From Sulfuritalea sp. (lineage in GTDB: Bacteria; Pseudomonadota; Gammaproteobacteria; Burkholderiales; Rhodocyclaceae): a stretch of 64,000 nucleotides of DNA. Under the pieces are notes generated by a model. It was not told the origin of the DNA. It searched no databases and saw only the letters and a list, made by a program, of their open reading frames with translations. The translations under genes were made by a program, and so were the position numbers. Below, piece after piece: positions 25,194 through 34,112 of the stretch. The stretch covers positions 48,362 through 112,361 of the forward strand of contig NZ_JAFLDR010000013.1 of assembly GCF_017302275.1 (NCBI RefSeq), in the 5' to 3' direction. Position 1 is the first letter of the stretch. Every line of letters begins with the position of its first letter.

Positions 25194-26546
25194 ATGTCGC
25201 CCGCATTGCATGGGGAAACGGTATCCCAGAACATGATCACTTACGAAACAGGCTCAACTCCACAGCGCTTTCTGGCAAGACTGCAGAACGCCGGCATCGA
25301 ACCCGGTGACAGCGAAGAGCTGAGGCTCAACAAATCGTTGCTGATGCTGGCCACCGGCTTCGCCAGTGTCGCCATCATGATCTGGGTGGCAATCTACCTG
25401 ACGCTCGGGCCGCAGTTCTCGACCACCGCACCGTTGGTTTTCCAACTGCTGCTGGCCGGCAACATGCTGCTGTTCATCCGCACGCGCAATTTCGACTTCT
25501 TCCGCGTCACCCAACTGGGCCTGTTCCTTTTCCTGCCCTTCGTCGCGCAGTGGAGCGGCACCATCATTTCGACCAGCGGCGTGCTGCTGTGGGCCTTGCT
25601 TGGCCCCATCGGCGCCCTCCTCTGCATCGGCGTGCGCCAATCCGTCGGCTGGTTCATCGCCTGGGTCGTGCTCACCGCGCTTTCGGGCGCCGCCGACTGG
25701 TACCTGGCCGATACGGTGTTCGGCAAGAAGAGCAACGTCCCGGTGCGCACCACGATCGTGTTCTTCGCGCTCAACTTCATCGCGATCTCGACCATCATCT
25801 ACCTGCTGCTGCGCCGTTCGATCGCCGAGCGGCGGAAGACGCTCGACAGCCTGGAACTGGCCCACAAGCAGATCCAGATCGAGCAGGAGCGCTCGGAAAA
25901 GCTTTTGCTCAACATCCTGCCCGGGTCCATCGCTGATCGCCTGAAAACGTCTGACAAGACCATCGCCGACGGCTTCGCCGACGTCACCGTGATGTTCGCG
26001 GACATCGTCAACTTCACCCAGGTGGCGGCCAACATGTCGCCATCCCAAGTGTTCGCCATGCTCAACCGCATCTTCTCGGCCTTCGACGAACTGGCGGAAC
26101 AATACGGCCTGGAAAAGATCAAGACCATCGGCGATGCCTACATGGTCGCCGGCGGACTCGATGACAACGTCACCAATTATTCGGCGGCAATCGCCGACAT
26201 GGCCCTGGCTATGCGCGACCTGCTGCGTCGGGACTTCGCCATCAACTCATCCCATCTCGAAGTGCGTATCGGAATCGGCACCGGACCCATCGTTGCAGGC
26301 GTGCTGGGCAAGAAGAAATTCATCTACGACCTCTGGGGGGATACCGTCAACATTGCCAGCCGCATAACGTCGGAAGGCGTGCCAGGAATGATTCAGTGCG
26401 ACACCATGACCTACCACCGCCTCGCATCGAGTTTCGATTTCCACGAGCCGCAGACCATCTACCTCAAGGGCAAGGGCAACATGACCGTCTATCGCCTGGT
26501 CGGCCGCAAGGGAGCAGTTGCCGAAGACAGCGCCCCGTGGGCTTGA
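25194..26546 (+). CDS. class III adenylate/guanylate cyclase with membrane N-terminus
   Basis: Up to 450 residues. Five or six hydrophobic segments occupy about residues 45-210, then a short coiled coil (SLELAHKQIQIEQERSEKLLLNILP), then the cyclase domain (about 240-440): VTVMFADIVNFTQVA (first metal Asp), LEKIKTIGDAYMVAGG (Lys and second Asp) and DLWGDTVNIASRI (Asp, Asn, Arg). The Lys/Asp pair points to ATP rather than GTP, so cAMP is the expected product. An alternative start is the ATG at 25233. Two other proteins in this window have cNMP-binding domains and may read its signal. Confidence 0.9.
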   Translation: MSPALHGETVSQNMITYETGSTPQRFLARLQNAGIEPGDSEELRLNKSLLMLATGFASVAIMIWVAIYLTLGPQFSTTAPLVFQLLLAGNMLLFIRTRNFDFFRVTQLGLFLFLPFVAQWSGTIISTSGVLLWALLGPIGALLCIGVRQSVGWFIAWVVLTALSGAADWYLADTVFGKKSNVPVRTTIVFFALNFIAISTIIYLLLRRSIAERRKTLDSLELAHKQIQIEQERSEKLLLNILPGSIADRLKTSDKTIADGFADVTVMFADIVNFTQVAANMSPSQVFAMLNRIFSAFDELAEQYGLEKIKTIGDAYMVAGGLDDNVTNYSAAIADMALAMRDLLRRDFAINSSHLEVRIGIGTGPIVAGVLGKKKFIYDLWGDTVNIASRITSEGVPGMIQCDTMTYHRLASSFDFHEPQTIYLKGKGNMTVYRLVGRKGAVAEDSAPWA

Positions 26547-26583
26547 GGAATTGCCGCGCCGGGCAAGCCCGACATCATCCTGG

Positions 26584-28293
26584 TCAGGCTACCGCAAGGC
26601 GGAAGCAGACGCGCCCGGCACGGTTGCACGCAAGTTCCAGTCGGTAACCGGCAACCTGGGCATAGCGCGCCGCCTGGTATAGCCCGATCCCGTAACCACT
26701 GGCCGATGTCACCGGGCCCAGGAACAGGCTGGATGCCACCTCCTCCGGCATCGCCGAGCCGTTATCGCAGGCCATCAACTGGAAGCCGACAACGGTCATC
26801 GACAGTTCGATCTCGACACGCAGCGACGGCTCGCGCAGGTGCTTTTCCGCGGCGTTGCGAATCAGGTTATCGGCCACGCCGGAAAACACTTCGGCCGGCA
26901 GATCGCCTGTCAGCGGCGTCGCGGCGCGGAACTCGATCCATTGCAGCGCCGCCATGCGCTGACTGAGCTCACGCCACCAGTCGGCGGCGCCCACCCAGCG
27001 CGCCGATGCGATGTCCTGCGGCGCGTTGAGCTTGACCAGGGTTTCGGCCAGACGTTCGGTGATCGCCGGCAGTTGCCGCCGCAACAGCGATTGGTACTCC
27101 TGCGACGACTCGGCGCCCGGCTCGACGCCGGCCGAACACAGTGCATTGAGGGACTGCAGAAGGTTTTTCACGTCGTGGGTGAGCCGCGCCCCGGTTTCAT
27201 GGATAGCCTGCAAATAGGACAGTTGCTTGAGCTCGAGGGCACGCTGCTTGTCGGCGTGGAACTGCGCCAGCAACTGCGCCAGCAGGTTGTAATGCCAGAT
27301 CAGCGTCGGCGAGGGGGAGTGCAACGTATAGAACACGAGCACCATGCCGCCATGGCTGAACTCGGAGCGGCGGCCTTCCAGGGTGCCGAAACTGCCGCTG
27401 CTCCTGCCGGTGATCCACTCGCCACCGCGAACCCAGGGCAGGCGCTGCGCAATTTCCACGCAGGCCTGTTCGAGGAAGGCTTGCGGATCCTCTTCGCGCA
27501 GGGCCAGATTGGACAGGGCCTGCAACCACTGTTCCATGGGCAGGCCAATCGACATCATGTAGCGGGAGATCACGCTGCCGATGCCGGTGAATCCGGTACG
27601 CGGATTCGATACCAGGCCCAGCAACAGGAGTGTCAGGCCGGTCACCAGCAAAGTCTGCAGCATTGCCTCGATATAGCCGCTGCCCAGCAGCAACATGGCC
27701 GCCAGGCTGCCGAGCATCAGCACGGTAAGCAACAGGAATACGAAAAGGCTGGAAACAAAATCGACGACTTCGCGCGCTTTTTCCACCTCCTGCCCCGGCG
27801 GCAGCAGCGCCATCAGCATCAGCACCAGGGGCAGCCCGGTGAAGCCCAGCCAGAGGACTTCCGCCGGCGGCTTGGCGATGGGCACCGCCATCGGCGCCGC
27901 CATGATCATCAATGCGAGCAGGAGGAAGGCCAGTGCGAACAGGTAAAACAGGCGTGATGCCCGGCTTCCATAAAGCAGAACCTTGCCGCCGATGACGCCG
28001 GCCAGCATCATGATCCAGAGCACGATCATCCAGCCCTTCAGGTAGGCACCGGCCAGCAAGGCCGCGGCGACGACCGCCATCAGGGACGTCGGCGAAAGCC
28101 GCCGTTCTGTCTGCACGAAGGGTTGCCAGAGCATGAACAGCCCCAGATGGGCGATGAACAGGGTGCGCCCCAGAAGACTGTGGGGACCCTGCCACAAGAC
28201 GAGGTACAGGGCCGCCAGCAAGGCCAGCAACAAGCCGCGGCGCACCGCGATCAATCGCGCGGAAAGCGTTTCTGGAACGGGAAGGATCGCCAC
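26584..28293 (-). CDS. membrane sensor histidine kinase
   Basis: 569 residues. The first 230 or so hold seven or more hydrophobic segments. A GAF-like region follows (about 250-340: ACVEIAQRLPWVRGGEWITG). The H-box is near residue 370 in IHETGARLTHDVKNLLQSL; the ATPase part has NLIRNAAEKHLREPSLRVEIEL (N-box), DNGSAMPEEVASSLF and GYGIGLYQAARYA. No response regulator gene is adjacent, so it is an orphan. It diverges from the pilin gene across 230 bp, and that pilin has a sigma-54-like promoter. A connection to a PilR-like activator is possible but not shown. Confidence 0.85.
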   Translation of the reverse strand: MAILPVPETLSARLIAVRRGLLLALLAALYLVLWQGPHSLLGRTLFIAHLGLFMLWQPFVQTERRLSPTSLMAVVAAALLAGAYLKGWMIVLWIMMLAGVIGGKVLLYGSRASRLFYLFALAFLLLALMIMAAPMAVPIAKPPAEVLWLGFTGLPLVLMLMALLPPGQEVEKAREVVDFVSSLFVFLLLTVLMLGSLAAMLLLGSGYIEAMLQTLLVTGLTLLLLGLVSNPRTGFTGIGSVISRYMMSIGLPMEQWLQALSNLALREEDPQAFLEQACVEIAQRLPWVRGGEWITGRSSGSFGTLEGRRSEFSHGGMVLVFYTLHSPSPTLIWHYNLLAQLLAQFHADKQRALELKQLSYLQAIHETGARLTHDVKNLLQSLNALCSAGVEPGAESSQEYQSLLRRQLPAITERLAETLVKLNAPQDIASARWVGAADWWRELSQRMAALQWIEFRAATPLTGDLPAEVFSGVADNLIRNAAEKHLREPSLRVEIELSMTVVGFQLMACDNGSAMPEEVASSLFLGPVTSASGYGIGLYQAARYAQVAGYRLELACNRAGRVCFRLAVA

Positions 28294-28466
28294 GGAAAAT
28301 GCCGGATCTGAAAGGCAGAAAGCGCGAAGGATAGGCCGATTCTAGCCACCACGATGACCATCGGTCTGCCAAATAGCTGACGAACCTGTCCAATAATCGA
28401 CAGATGTGATTCGGACTTTGTTTAAGCGAATCACCTTTCCATTTGATTATTATAAATTAAATAGTC

Positions 28467-28482
28467 TGGCATGGACTATGCT
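28467..28482 (+). promoter_or_regulatory. sigma-54-type promoter for the prepilin gene
   Basis: TGGCATGGACTATGCT has GG (28468-28469) and GC (28480-28481) separated by exactly 10 bp, as required for the -24/-12 elements. It sits in an A+T-rich stretch 41 bp before the ATG at 28524. Confidence 0.6.
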
Positions 28483-28523
28483 TGTGTTTGGGCATCAACA
28501 ACCACCCCATAGGGGAGACGATC

Positions 28524-29270
28524 ATGAACAACAAACAATCCGGCTTTACCCTGATCGAAATCGCGATCGTGCTGGTCATCATCGGCCTGCTGCTGGGCGG
28601 CGTACTGAAAGGTCAGGAGCTGATCAATAGTGCGAAGGTCAAGAACTTCGCCACAGATTTCCGCAATATTCCGCTTCTGATCTACGGCTACCAGGACAAG
28701 TTCAAGGCCTTGCCCGGAGACGACGTTCAAGTCACCGGGGCCGCCGCCGGCAGATTCGGCACCTCCGGTACGAGTTGCACTCCAGACGCCGCTGGCATTT
28801 GCGCCAAAGGCAACGGCGTGATCAACGGTGTATGGACGGCCACCGCGATTACGGACGAAACCTTCACTTTCTGGCAACACGCTCGCCTGGCCGGTCTCGG
28901 CGCGGGACCGACGAACACCGCGGATGCCAACTACCTGCCACGCAATGCCGACGGCGGCCTGATCGGCATCGAGAGCGGCGGCGGCGCAACGGGTGGCGCG
29001 CTGATCCAGAACGGCGCGGTCGACGCGACCACGGGTGCCGTTACGGCCCTGGGAACCCCGACTACGTTCTCGCCGACCTATCTGATCTGCTCCGAAGGCA
29101 TCCTCGGCAAGTACGCCAAGCAACTCGATACCACGCTCGACGACGGCCAGACAGCAACCGGCAACATGCGCGTCCTTACCATGGCGAACCGCGCTACACG
29201 CAACAGCCTGCCTGTATCGACCCTGCTGACGGATGATGCGACATCCTACGTGGTCTGCATGGGTCTCTGA
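28524..29270 (+). CDS. type IV prepilin-like protein
   Basis: 248 residues from the ATG at 28524 with GGGGAG upstream. The class III signal is QSGFTLIEIAIVLVIIGLLLGGVLKGQELI: a short basic leader, G-F cleavage site, Glu5 and a hydrophobic helix. After the helix comes KFKALPGDD, a pattern shared by many secretin-associated and minor-pilin-like proteins, then a Gly/Thr-rich domain, with Cys pairs (SGTSCTPDAAGIC, YLICSEG, YVVCMG) that may form disulfides. It is longer than a typical major pilin (about 150). It stands alone with its own sigma-54-like promoter and terminator. Confidence 0.87.
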   Translation: MNNKQSGFTLIEIAIVLVIIGLLLGGVLKGQELINSAKVKNFATDFRNIPLLIYGYQDKFKALPGDDVQVTGAAAGRFGTSGTSCTPDAAGICAKGNGVINGVWTATAITDETFTFWQHARLAGLGAGPTNTADANYLPRNADGGLIGIESGGGATGGALIQNGAVDATTGAVTALGTPTTFSPTYLICSEGILGKYAKQLDTTLDDGQTATGNMRVLTMANRATRNSLPVSTLLTDDATSYVVCMGL

Positions 29271-29293
29271 TCGGGACTCGCGTCACATCCTGA

Positions 29294-29317
29294 AAGCCCG
29301 CTTCGGCGGGCTTTTTT
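29294..29317 (+). terminator. bidirectional rho-independent terminator
   Basis: AAGCCCGC, a TTCG loop, GCGGGCTT and a run of T. It ends the prepilin transcript and overlaps the stop codon of the convergent antiporter gene. Confidence 0.9.
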
Positions 29318-31289
29318 ATTTCCCGCGCAGCAACAGTTCCTCCCCCGCCGTCACCGCCGCGGCGGTGCCGATCAGTACCACCACGTCGCCTTCGATCAGC
29401 TCCAGCGCGGGTTCCAGCTTGATCGCGCGCTGCGTGCGACGGCGGATTGCCGTGGCGCCAGCGCCGACTTTTTCCAGGTCGAGCGTACCGACCGCGCGGC
29501 CGATGGCCCAGGCGCCTGGCGTCAGCGTCACCGCGTGGAGGCGCGGCTGGTCGGCGTCTGCCAGGTGCGCGCCGGTGTCGGTGGCGCCATGGAAGAAGCC
29601 GCGCAACAGCGCATAGTGCTGCTCGCGCATTTCGCGCAGGCGCTTGATCACCTTGTGCATCGGGATCCCCGACAAGGCAAGCGCATGGGTGGCAAGCATC
29701 ACGCTCGATTCCAGGGCTTCCGGCACGACTTCGGCGGCGCCCGCCTCGTAGAGCTTTTCACCATCGTCCTGTTCCGGCGCACGGGCGACGATGGCGACAT
29801 CCGGCCGCAGTTCACGCACGCGGTGGATCACGCGCAGCGCGGCATCGACATCGGCAAAAGTGATGATCACCACGCTGGCGCGCGAGAGGCCGGCCGCCAG
29901 CAGGGTTTCCTTCTTCGAAGAATCGCCGTAGGAAACCGCCTCGGCCGCAATGCTGGCTTCGCGCACGCGTTCCGGATCGAGGTCGAGCGCCATGAAGGAA
30001 ACCCCTTCGGCTTCGAGGAAGCGCGCCAGATGCTGGCCGGTGCGGCCGTAGCCACAGATGATGGCGTGCTTGTCGGAGGAAAGCGACTGCGCCGCCAGTT
30101 GCGTCAACTGCATCGAGCGCAACAGCCATTCCGACGCCACGAAACGGAACACCAGGCGTTCGGAGAAATGCACGATCAGCGGCGCCAGCAACAGCGACAG
30201 CACCATGGCGGCCAGCACCGGCTGCAACGTGGCCGCGTCCAGCAGGCTGACATCTTCGCCCCGGGCAAGGATGACGAAACCGAACTCGCCGCCGGCGCAA
30301 AGCCACAGGCCGCTGCGCAGCGCGGTGCCCGGCGTACTGCCCAGCAGCCTCGAGGCAACGCCGACCACCACCAGCTTTACCGTCATCAGCGCGACCAGCA
30401 GGCCGGTGACCAACAGCCATTGATCGACGATCTGCAGCACGTTCAGGCGCATGCCGATGGCGACGAAGAACAGCCCGAGCAGGACGTCACGGAAGGGCTT
30501 GATGTCTTCTTCGACCTGATAGCGGTATTCGGTTTCGCCGATCAGCATGCCGGCGGTGAAGGCGCCCAGTGCCAGCGACAGTCCGGCCAGCTCGGTCAGC
30601 CAGGCCAGCCCGAGCGTGATCAGCAGCACATTGAGCATGAAGAGTTCGGCGGAGCGGCGGCGCGCAACAAGGTAGAACCATGCGGAAAGCACGCGCTGGC
30701 CGATAAACAGGACCAACGAGAGCAGCACCGCGGCCTTTATGCCCGCCCAAAGCAGCGCCTCGGCCATCACCTCGAGCGGCTGCGACAGGGCCGGGATCAG
30801 CACCAGCAGCGGTACCACCGCGATGTCCTGGAACAGCAGCACGCCGATCACCTCGCGGCCATGCGGTGCGTCGAGCTCGCCGCGCTCGGTCAGCATCTTG
30901 GACAGCATCGCCGTCGACGACATCGCCAAGGCGCCACCCAACGCCAGCCCGGCCAACCAGGGTATGCCCGCCACGCGCGCCAGCACGGTAGCGACCAGTG
31001 CGCTGCCCAGCACTTGGGCCGCGCCCAGACCGAACACGATGCGCTTCATGCTGTACAGCCGCGACAGCGAGAATTCCAGACCGATGCTGAACATCAGGAA
31101 AACGACGCCGAACTCGGCAAGGTGCCGCGTCTGCTCGGTATCGGGCACCCAGCCCGCGGCATGCGGCCCGAGCCCGGCGCCGACCAGCAGGTAGCCCATG
31201 ATAGGCGGCAATCCGAGCATGCGGAAGATCGCCACGACGACCACGGCAGCGGCCAGCAGCAGCAGGATCAGCGGCAGTGTTTCGGTCAT
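29316..31289 (-). CDS. CPA2-family cation:proton antiporter with TrkA-N/RCK domains
   Basis: About 657 residues from the ATG at 31289. Residues 1-380: twelve or so helices of a KefB/KefC-type antiporter (LGLPPIMGYLLVGAGLGPHA, MSSTAMLSKML, ALGAFTAGMLIGETEY). Residues about 400-520: Rossmann fold with HAIICGYGRTGQHLARFLEAEG and VSYGDSSKKETL. Residues about 560-657: RCK_C domain. Such proteins control K+ efflux, gated by nucleotides or glutathione adducts. A 24-bp motif copy lies in the RCK_C part and is read KVGAGATAI. It diverges from kdsD. Confidence 0.92.
   Translation of the reverse strand: MTETLPLILLLLAAAVVVVAIFRMLGLPPIMGYLLVGAGLGPHAAGWVPDTEQTRHLAEFGVVFLMFSIGLEFSLSRLYSMKRIVFGLGAAQVLGSALVATVLARVAGIPWLAGLALGGALAMSSTAMLSKMLTERGELDAPHGREVIGVLLFQDIAVVPLLVLIPALSQPLEVMAEALLWAGIKAAVLLSLVLFIGQRVLSAWFYLVARRRSAELFMLNVLLITLGLAWLTELAGLSLALGAFTAGMLIGETEYRYQVEEDIKPFRDVLLGLFFVAIGMRLNVLQIVDQWLLVTGLLVALMTVKLVVVGVASRLLGSTPGTALRSGLWLCAGGEFGFVILARGEDVSLLDAATLQPVLAAMVLSLLLAPLIVHFSERLVFRFVASEWLLRSMQLTQLAAQSLSSDKHAIICGYGRTGQHLARFLEAEGVSFMALDLDPERVREASIAAEAVSYGDSSKKETLLAAGLSRASVVIITFADVDAALRVIHRVRELRPDVAIVARAPEQDDGEKLYEAGAAEVVPEALESSVMLATHALALSGIPMHKVIKRLREMREQHYALLRGFFHGATDTGAHLADADQPRLHAVTLTPGAWAIGRAVGTLDLEKVGAGATAIRRRTQRAIKLEPALELIEGDVVVLIGTAAAVTAGEELLLRGK
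29449..29472 (+). repeat. dispersed 24-bp motif, copy 5 (in CDS, antisense)
   Basis: GCCGT-GGCG-CC-AGCGCCGACT-TTT. It lies in the antiporter gene on the opposite strand, so the protein reads KVGAGATA. Confidence 0.8.
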
Positions 31290-31342
31290 CGGGCGGTCGC
31301 AGGCAGGGGCAAAAGAAGAAAAAGGCCGCGCAACGCGGTTGC

Positions 31343-31348
31343 TATAAT
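31343..31348 (+). promoter_or_regulatory. -10 element for the kds-lpt operon
   Basis: A perfect TATAAT 28 bp before the kdsD ATG, preceded by TTGC. I see no good -35 box. The divergent spacer to the antiporter gene is 87 bp. Confidence 0.5.
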
Positions 31349-31376
31349 TTGGCTCCATCATAAACGTCAGCCCGAG

Positions 31377-32378
31377 ATGAACCAAGCCATTCCGCCGACC
31401 GCCGGAACCAGGAACGACGGCGATCGCGCCGTCACCATGGGCCGGCAGGTGCTGGAAATCGAGGCCGCCGCGGTGGCTGCGCTGGCACGCCGGCTGGGCC
31501 CCGAATTCAGCGCCGCAGTCAGGCTGATCCTGGACAGCCGCGGCCGCGTCGTGGTCAGCGGCATCGGCAAGTCGGGCCACATCGCCAGGAAACTGGCCGC
31601 CACCTTCGCCAGCACCGGCACGCCAGCCTATTTCGTCCATGCCGCCGAAGCCGTGCACGGCGACCTCGGCATGATCACGCGCGACGACGTGCTGATCGCG
31701 ATTTCCAATTCCGGTGAGAACGACGAACTGCTGACCATCGTGCCGCTGGTCAAGCGCCTTGGCGGCAAGCTGATCGCCATCACCGGCAACGAGACCTCCT
31801 CGCTGGCCCAGGAAGCCGACATCCACCTCGATGCCCGCGTCGATCAGGAAGCCTGCCCGCTGAATCTGGCGCCCACCGCCAGCACGACCGCGGCGCTGGC
31901 GCTCGGTGACGCGCTGGCCGTCGCCCTGCTCGATGCGCGCGGGTTCGGCGCCGATGATTTCGCCCGCTCCCACCCCGGCGGAGCGCTCGGTCGCAAACTG
32001 CTCACCCATGTCGGCGACGTGATGCGATCGGAGGTGCCGACGCTCGCCGAGGACACGCCCGTGCCGGCGGCGCTGGCGGCGATGACCCTGGGCGGCATGG
32101 GCATGGCCGTGGTGCTCGACGCCGGAAGGAAGATCACCGGCATCTTTACCGACGGCGACCTGCGGCGCGCCCTGGAACGCCTCGGCGACCTGCGCGCCAC
32201 CCCGGTGTCGGCGGTCATGACGCGCCACCCGCGCGGCATAGGCCCGCGCCGACTGGCGGTGGAAGCGGTGGAGATGATGGAAGCCAACAAGATCAACCAG
32301 CTGCTGGTGACTGACGACGCAGGCGCCCTGCTCGGCGCGCTGAACATGCACGACCTGTTCCGGGCGAAGGTGGTCTGA
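31377..32378 (+). CDS. kdsD: D-arabinose-5-phosphate isomerase
   Basis: 333 residues. A SIS domain (VVVSGIGKSGHIARKLAATFASTGTPAYFVHAAEAVHGDLGMI, ISNSGENDELL) followed by two CBS domains (about 205-333). It converts ribulose-5-phosphate to arabinose-5-phosphate, the first step in Kdo synthesis for lipopolysaccharide. The SHPGGALGRKLL linker is diagnostic. First gene of a five-gene operon whose members overlap by one to four bases; its TGA overlaps the ATG of kdsC. Confidence 0.95.
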   Translation: MNQAIPPTAGTRNDGDRAVTMGRQVLEIEAAAVAALARRLGPEFSAAVRLILDSRGRVVVSGIGKSGHIARKLAATFASTGTPAYFVHAAEAVHGDLGMITRDDVLIAISNSGENDELLTIVPLVKRLGGKLIAITGNETSSLAQEADIHLDARVDQEACPLNLAPTASTTAALALGDALAVALLDARGFGADDFARSHPGGALGRKLLTHVGDVMRSEVPTLAEDTPVPAALAAMTLGGMGMAVVLDAGRKITGIFTDGDLRRALERLGDLRATPVSAVMTRHPRGIGPRRLAVEAVEMMEANKINQLLVTDDAGALLGALNMHDLFRAKVV

Positions 32379-32914
32379 TGGCCGGCGGGGCGACCAGCGC
32401 CATGACCAAGGCCGGTCAGGTGGTCCTGATGGGGTTCGACGTCGACGGCGTACTGACCGACGGCACCCTCTATTTCAGCGCCCAGGGCGATGCGATGAAG
32501 GCCTTTTCCAGCCTCGACGGCCATGGCCTGAAGATGCTGCAGCGTGGTGGCGTCGAAGTCGCCATCATCAGCGGCCGCAGTTCCGCCGCACTGGAACTGC
32601 GGGCGGCGAACCTCGGCATCACGGAGTTGCACATGGGCATCGACGACAAGCGCGCCGTGATGGGAGAACTCCTCGCGCGGCGCGCGATTGGTTTCGCCCA
32701 GGCCGGGTACATGGGCGATGACGTGGTCGACCTGCCGCTGCTGCGCGCCTGCGGCTTTTCCGCCGCGGTGGCCGATGCCCACGAGGAGGTACTCGGCCGC
32801 GTCGATTACGTGGCCGGCAAGAAAGGCGGCAGCGGCGCCGTACGCGAAGTGTGCGACCTGATCCTGCGCGCCCGGGGCAAGTGGGACGACGCCATGGCGG
32901 AGTATCTCGCTTGA
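32378..32914 (+). CDS. kdsC: Kdo-8-phosphate phosphatase
   Basis: 178 residues of the HAD type C0 family: MGFDVDGVLTDGTLYFS (nucleophile Asp), ISGRSSAALELRAANLGI, and GYMGDDVVDLPLLRACGFSAAVADA. It removes the phosphate from Kdo-8-P in the cytoplasm. An alternative ATG lies eight codons later. The start overlaps kdsD by one base; the stop overlaps the TTG of lptC. Confidence 0.95.
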   Translation: MAGGATSAMTKAGQVVLMGFDVDGVLTDGTLYFSAQGDAMKAFSSLDGHGLKMLQRGGVEVAIISGRSSAALELRAANLGITELHMGIDDKRAVMGELLARRAIGFAQAGYMGDDVVDLPLLRACGFSAAVADAHEEVLGRVDYVAGKKGGSGAVREVCDLILRARGKWDDAMAEYLA

Positions 32915-33486
32915 AGAACCGCGGCGCCTCGCTGTTCCCGCTGGCCATGCTGGTGCTGCTCGCGGCCCTGACCTTCTGGCTCAATCGGGTGATCGAGGGC
33001 GACAAGCCGCGCGGCCCGCAACGGCACGATCCCGATTACTGGGTCGAAAACTTCGAGGTGCGCCGGTTCGACATGGACGGGAAACTGCAGCACACCCTGG
33101 TCGCCGAGAAGCTGCTGCATTACCCGGATGACGACACCACCATCGTCACGGCGCCGCAACTCACCTACCACCAGGGGGCGCCGGCGGAAATTTCGGCGCG
33201 CATGGCCTACGTCGGCACCGATGGCAAGGAGATCGACCTCGTCGGTGACGTTCGCATAGTGCGCCGGGGCGCGGCGGGCGACGTGCCGCCGACCGTGCTG
33301 GAAACCCGGGTGCTGAAGATCTTTCCCGATGCCGAAACGGGACGCACCGGCGCGCCGGTAGCGATCACCCAGGGCAGGAGCGTCCTGCGCGGCAGCGGGC
33401 TCGAGTTCGACAACAAAACCGGCGTGACGGTCCTGCGCGGACGCGTCACCGGCACCCTCCACAGCAACCGGACAGAAAAACCATGA
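32911..33486 (+). CDS. lptC: LPS export periplasmic protein LptC
   Basis: About 191 residues starting at the TTG that overlaps the kdsC stop (TTGA). One N-terminal membrane anchor (LFPLAMLVLLAALTFWLNRVI), then YWVENFEVRRFDMDGKLQHTLVAEKLLHYPDDDTT and the beta-jellyroll repeats of LptC. It links the inner-membrane LptBFG machine to LptA. Its stop overlaps the lptA start (ATGA). Confidence 0.9.
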   Translation: MKNRGASLFPLAMLVLLAALTFWLNRVIEGDKPRGPQRHDPDYWVENFEVRRFDMDGKLQHTLVAEKLLHYPDDDTTIVTAPQLTYHQGAPAEISARMAYVGTDGKEIDLVGDVRIVRRGAAGDVPPTVLETRVLKIFPDAETGRTGAPVAITQGRSVLRGSGLEFDNKTGVTVLRGRVTGTLHSNRTEKP

Positions 33487-34112
33487 ACGCATTCCTACGC
33501 TACGCCGCGCTGGCCGGCATCGCCGGCAGCTTCCTGGCCCCAACCGTCGCCAGGGCGGAAAAGGCCGACCGCGACAAGCCGGTGAACATCGAGGCGGATC
33601 GGGTCAGTGTCGACGACGTGAAGAAGGTGCAGGCCTTCGAAGGCAACGTGCAGTTGTCCAAGGGCACGCTGGTGATCCGCGCCGAACGCATCGTCGTGAT
33701 CCAGGACGATGATGGCTACCAGCGCGGCGTCGCCACCGGCAGCGGCGGCGCGCTGCCCAGCTTCCGCCAGAAGCGCGAGGCCCAGGATGGCTACATCGAA
33801 GGCGAAGCGGAGCGCATCGAACACGACGCCAGGGCGGAGAAAACCCTGTTCTTCAACCGGGCGCGGGTGAAGAGCGGGCTCGACGAAGTGCGCGGCCAGT
33901 TCATTTCCTACGATGCGCTCTCGGAACAGTATTTCGTCACCAGCGGCCCCAACGGCACCCGCGCCCAGGCGGGCAGCGGCGAGCGCGTGCGCGCCGTGAT
34001 CCAGCCCAAGACCCCGGCAACCGGCGCGGCATCGTCGCCACCGGCGGCCACCCTCGTGCCGGCGCTCAAGGGCGCCGTGGATATCACCCCCCGTCAGGAG
34101 GCAAGCAAGTGA
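33483..34112 (+). CDS. lptA: LPS transport periplasmic protein LptA
   Basis: 209 residues. Signal peptide ([25 protein letters not shown]), then [69 protein letters not shown] and a Pro/Ala-rich tail. It forms the periplasmic bridge for LPS. Its TGA overlaps the GTG of an enoyl-CoA hydratase gene instead of lptB. Confidence 0.93.
   Translation: MNAFLRYAALAGIAGSFLAPTVARAEKADRDKPVNIEADRVSVDDVKKVQAFEGNVQLSKGTLVIRAERIVVIQDDDGYQRGVATGSGGALPSFRQKREAQDGYIEGEAERIEHDARAEKTLFFNRARVKSGLDEVRGQFISYDALSEQYFVTSGPNGTRAQAGSGERVRAVIQPKTPATGAASSPPAATLVPALKGAVDITPRQEASK

Noticed and set aside
29535-31376. Upstream in-frame extension of kdsD across the antiporter gene
   Set aside because: The extension is antisense to the antiporter. 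The true kdsD start is the ATG at 31377 with TATAAT just upstream.
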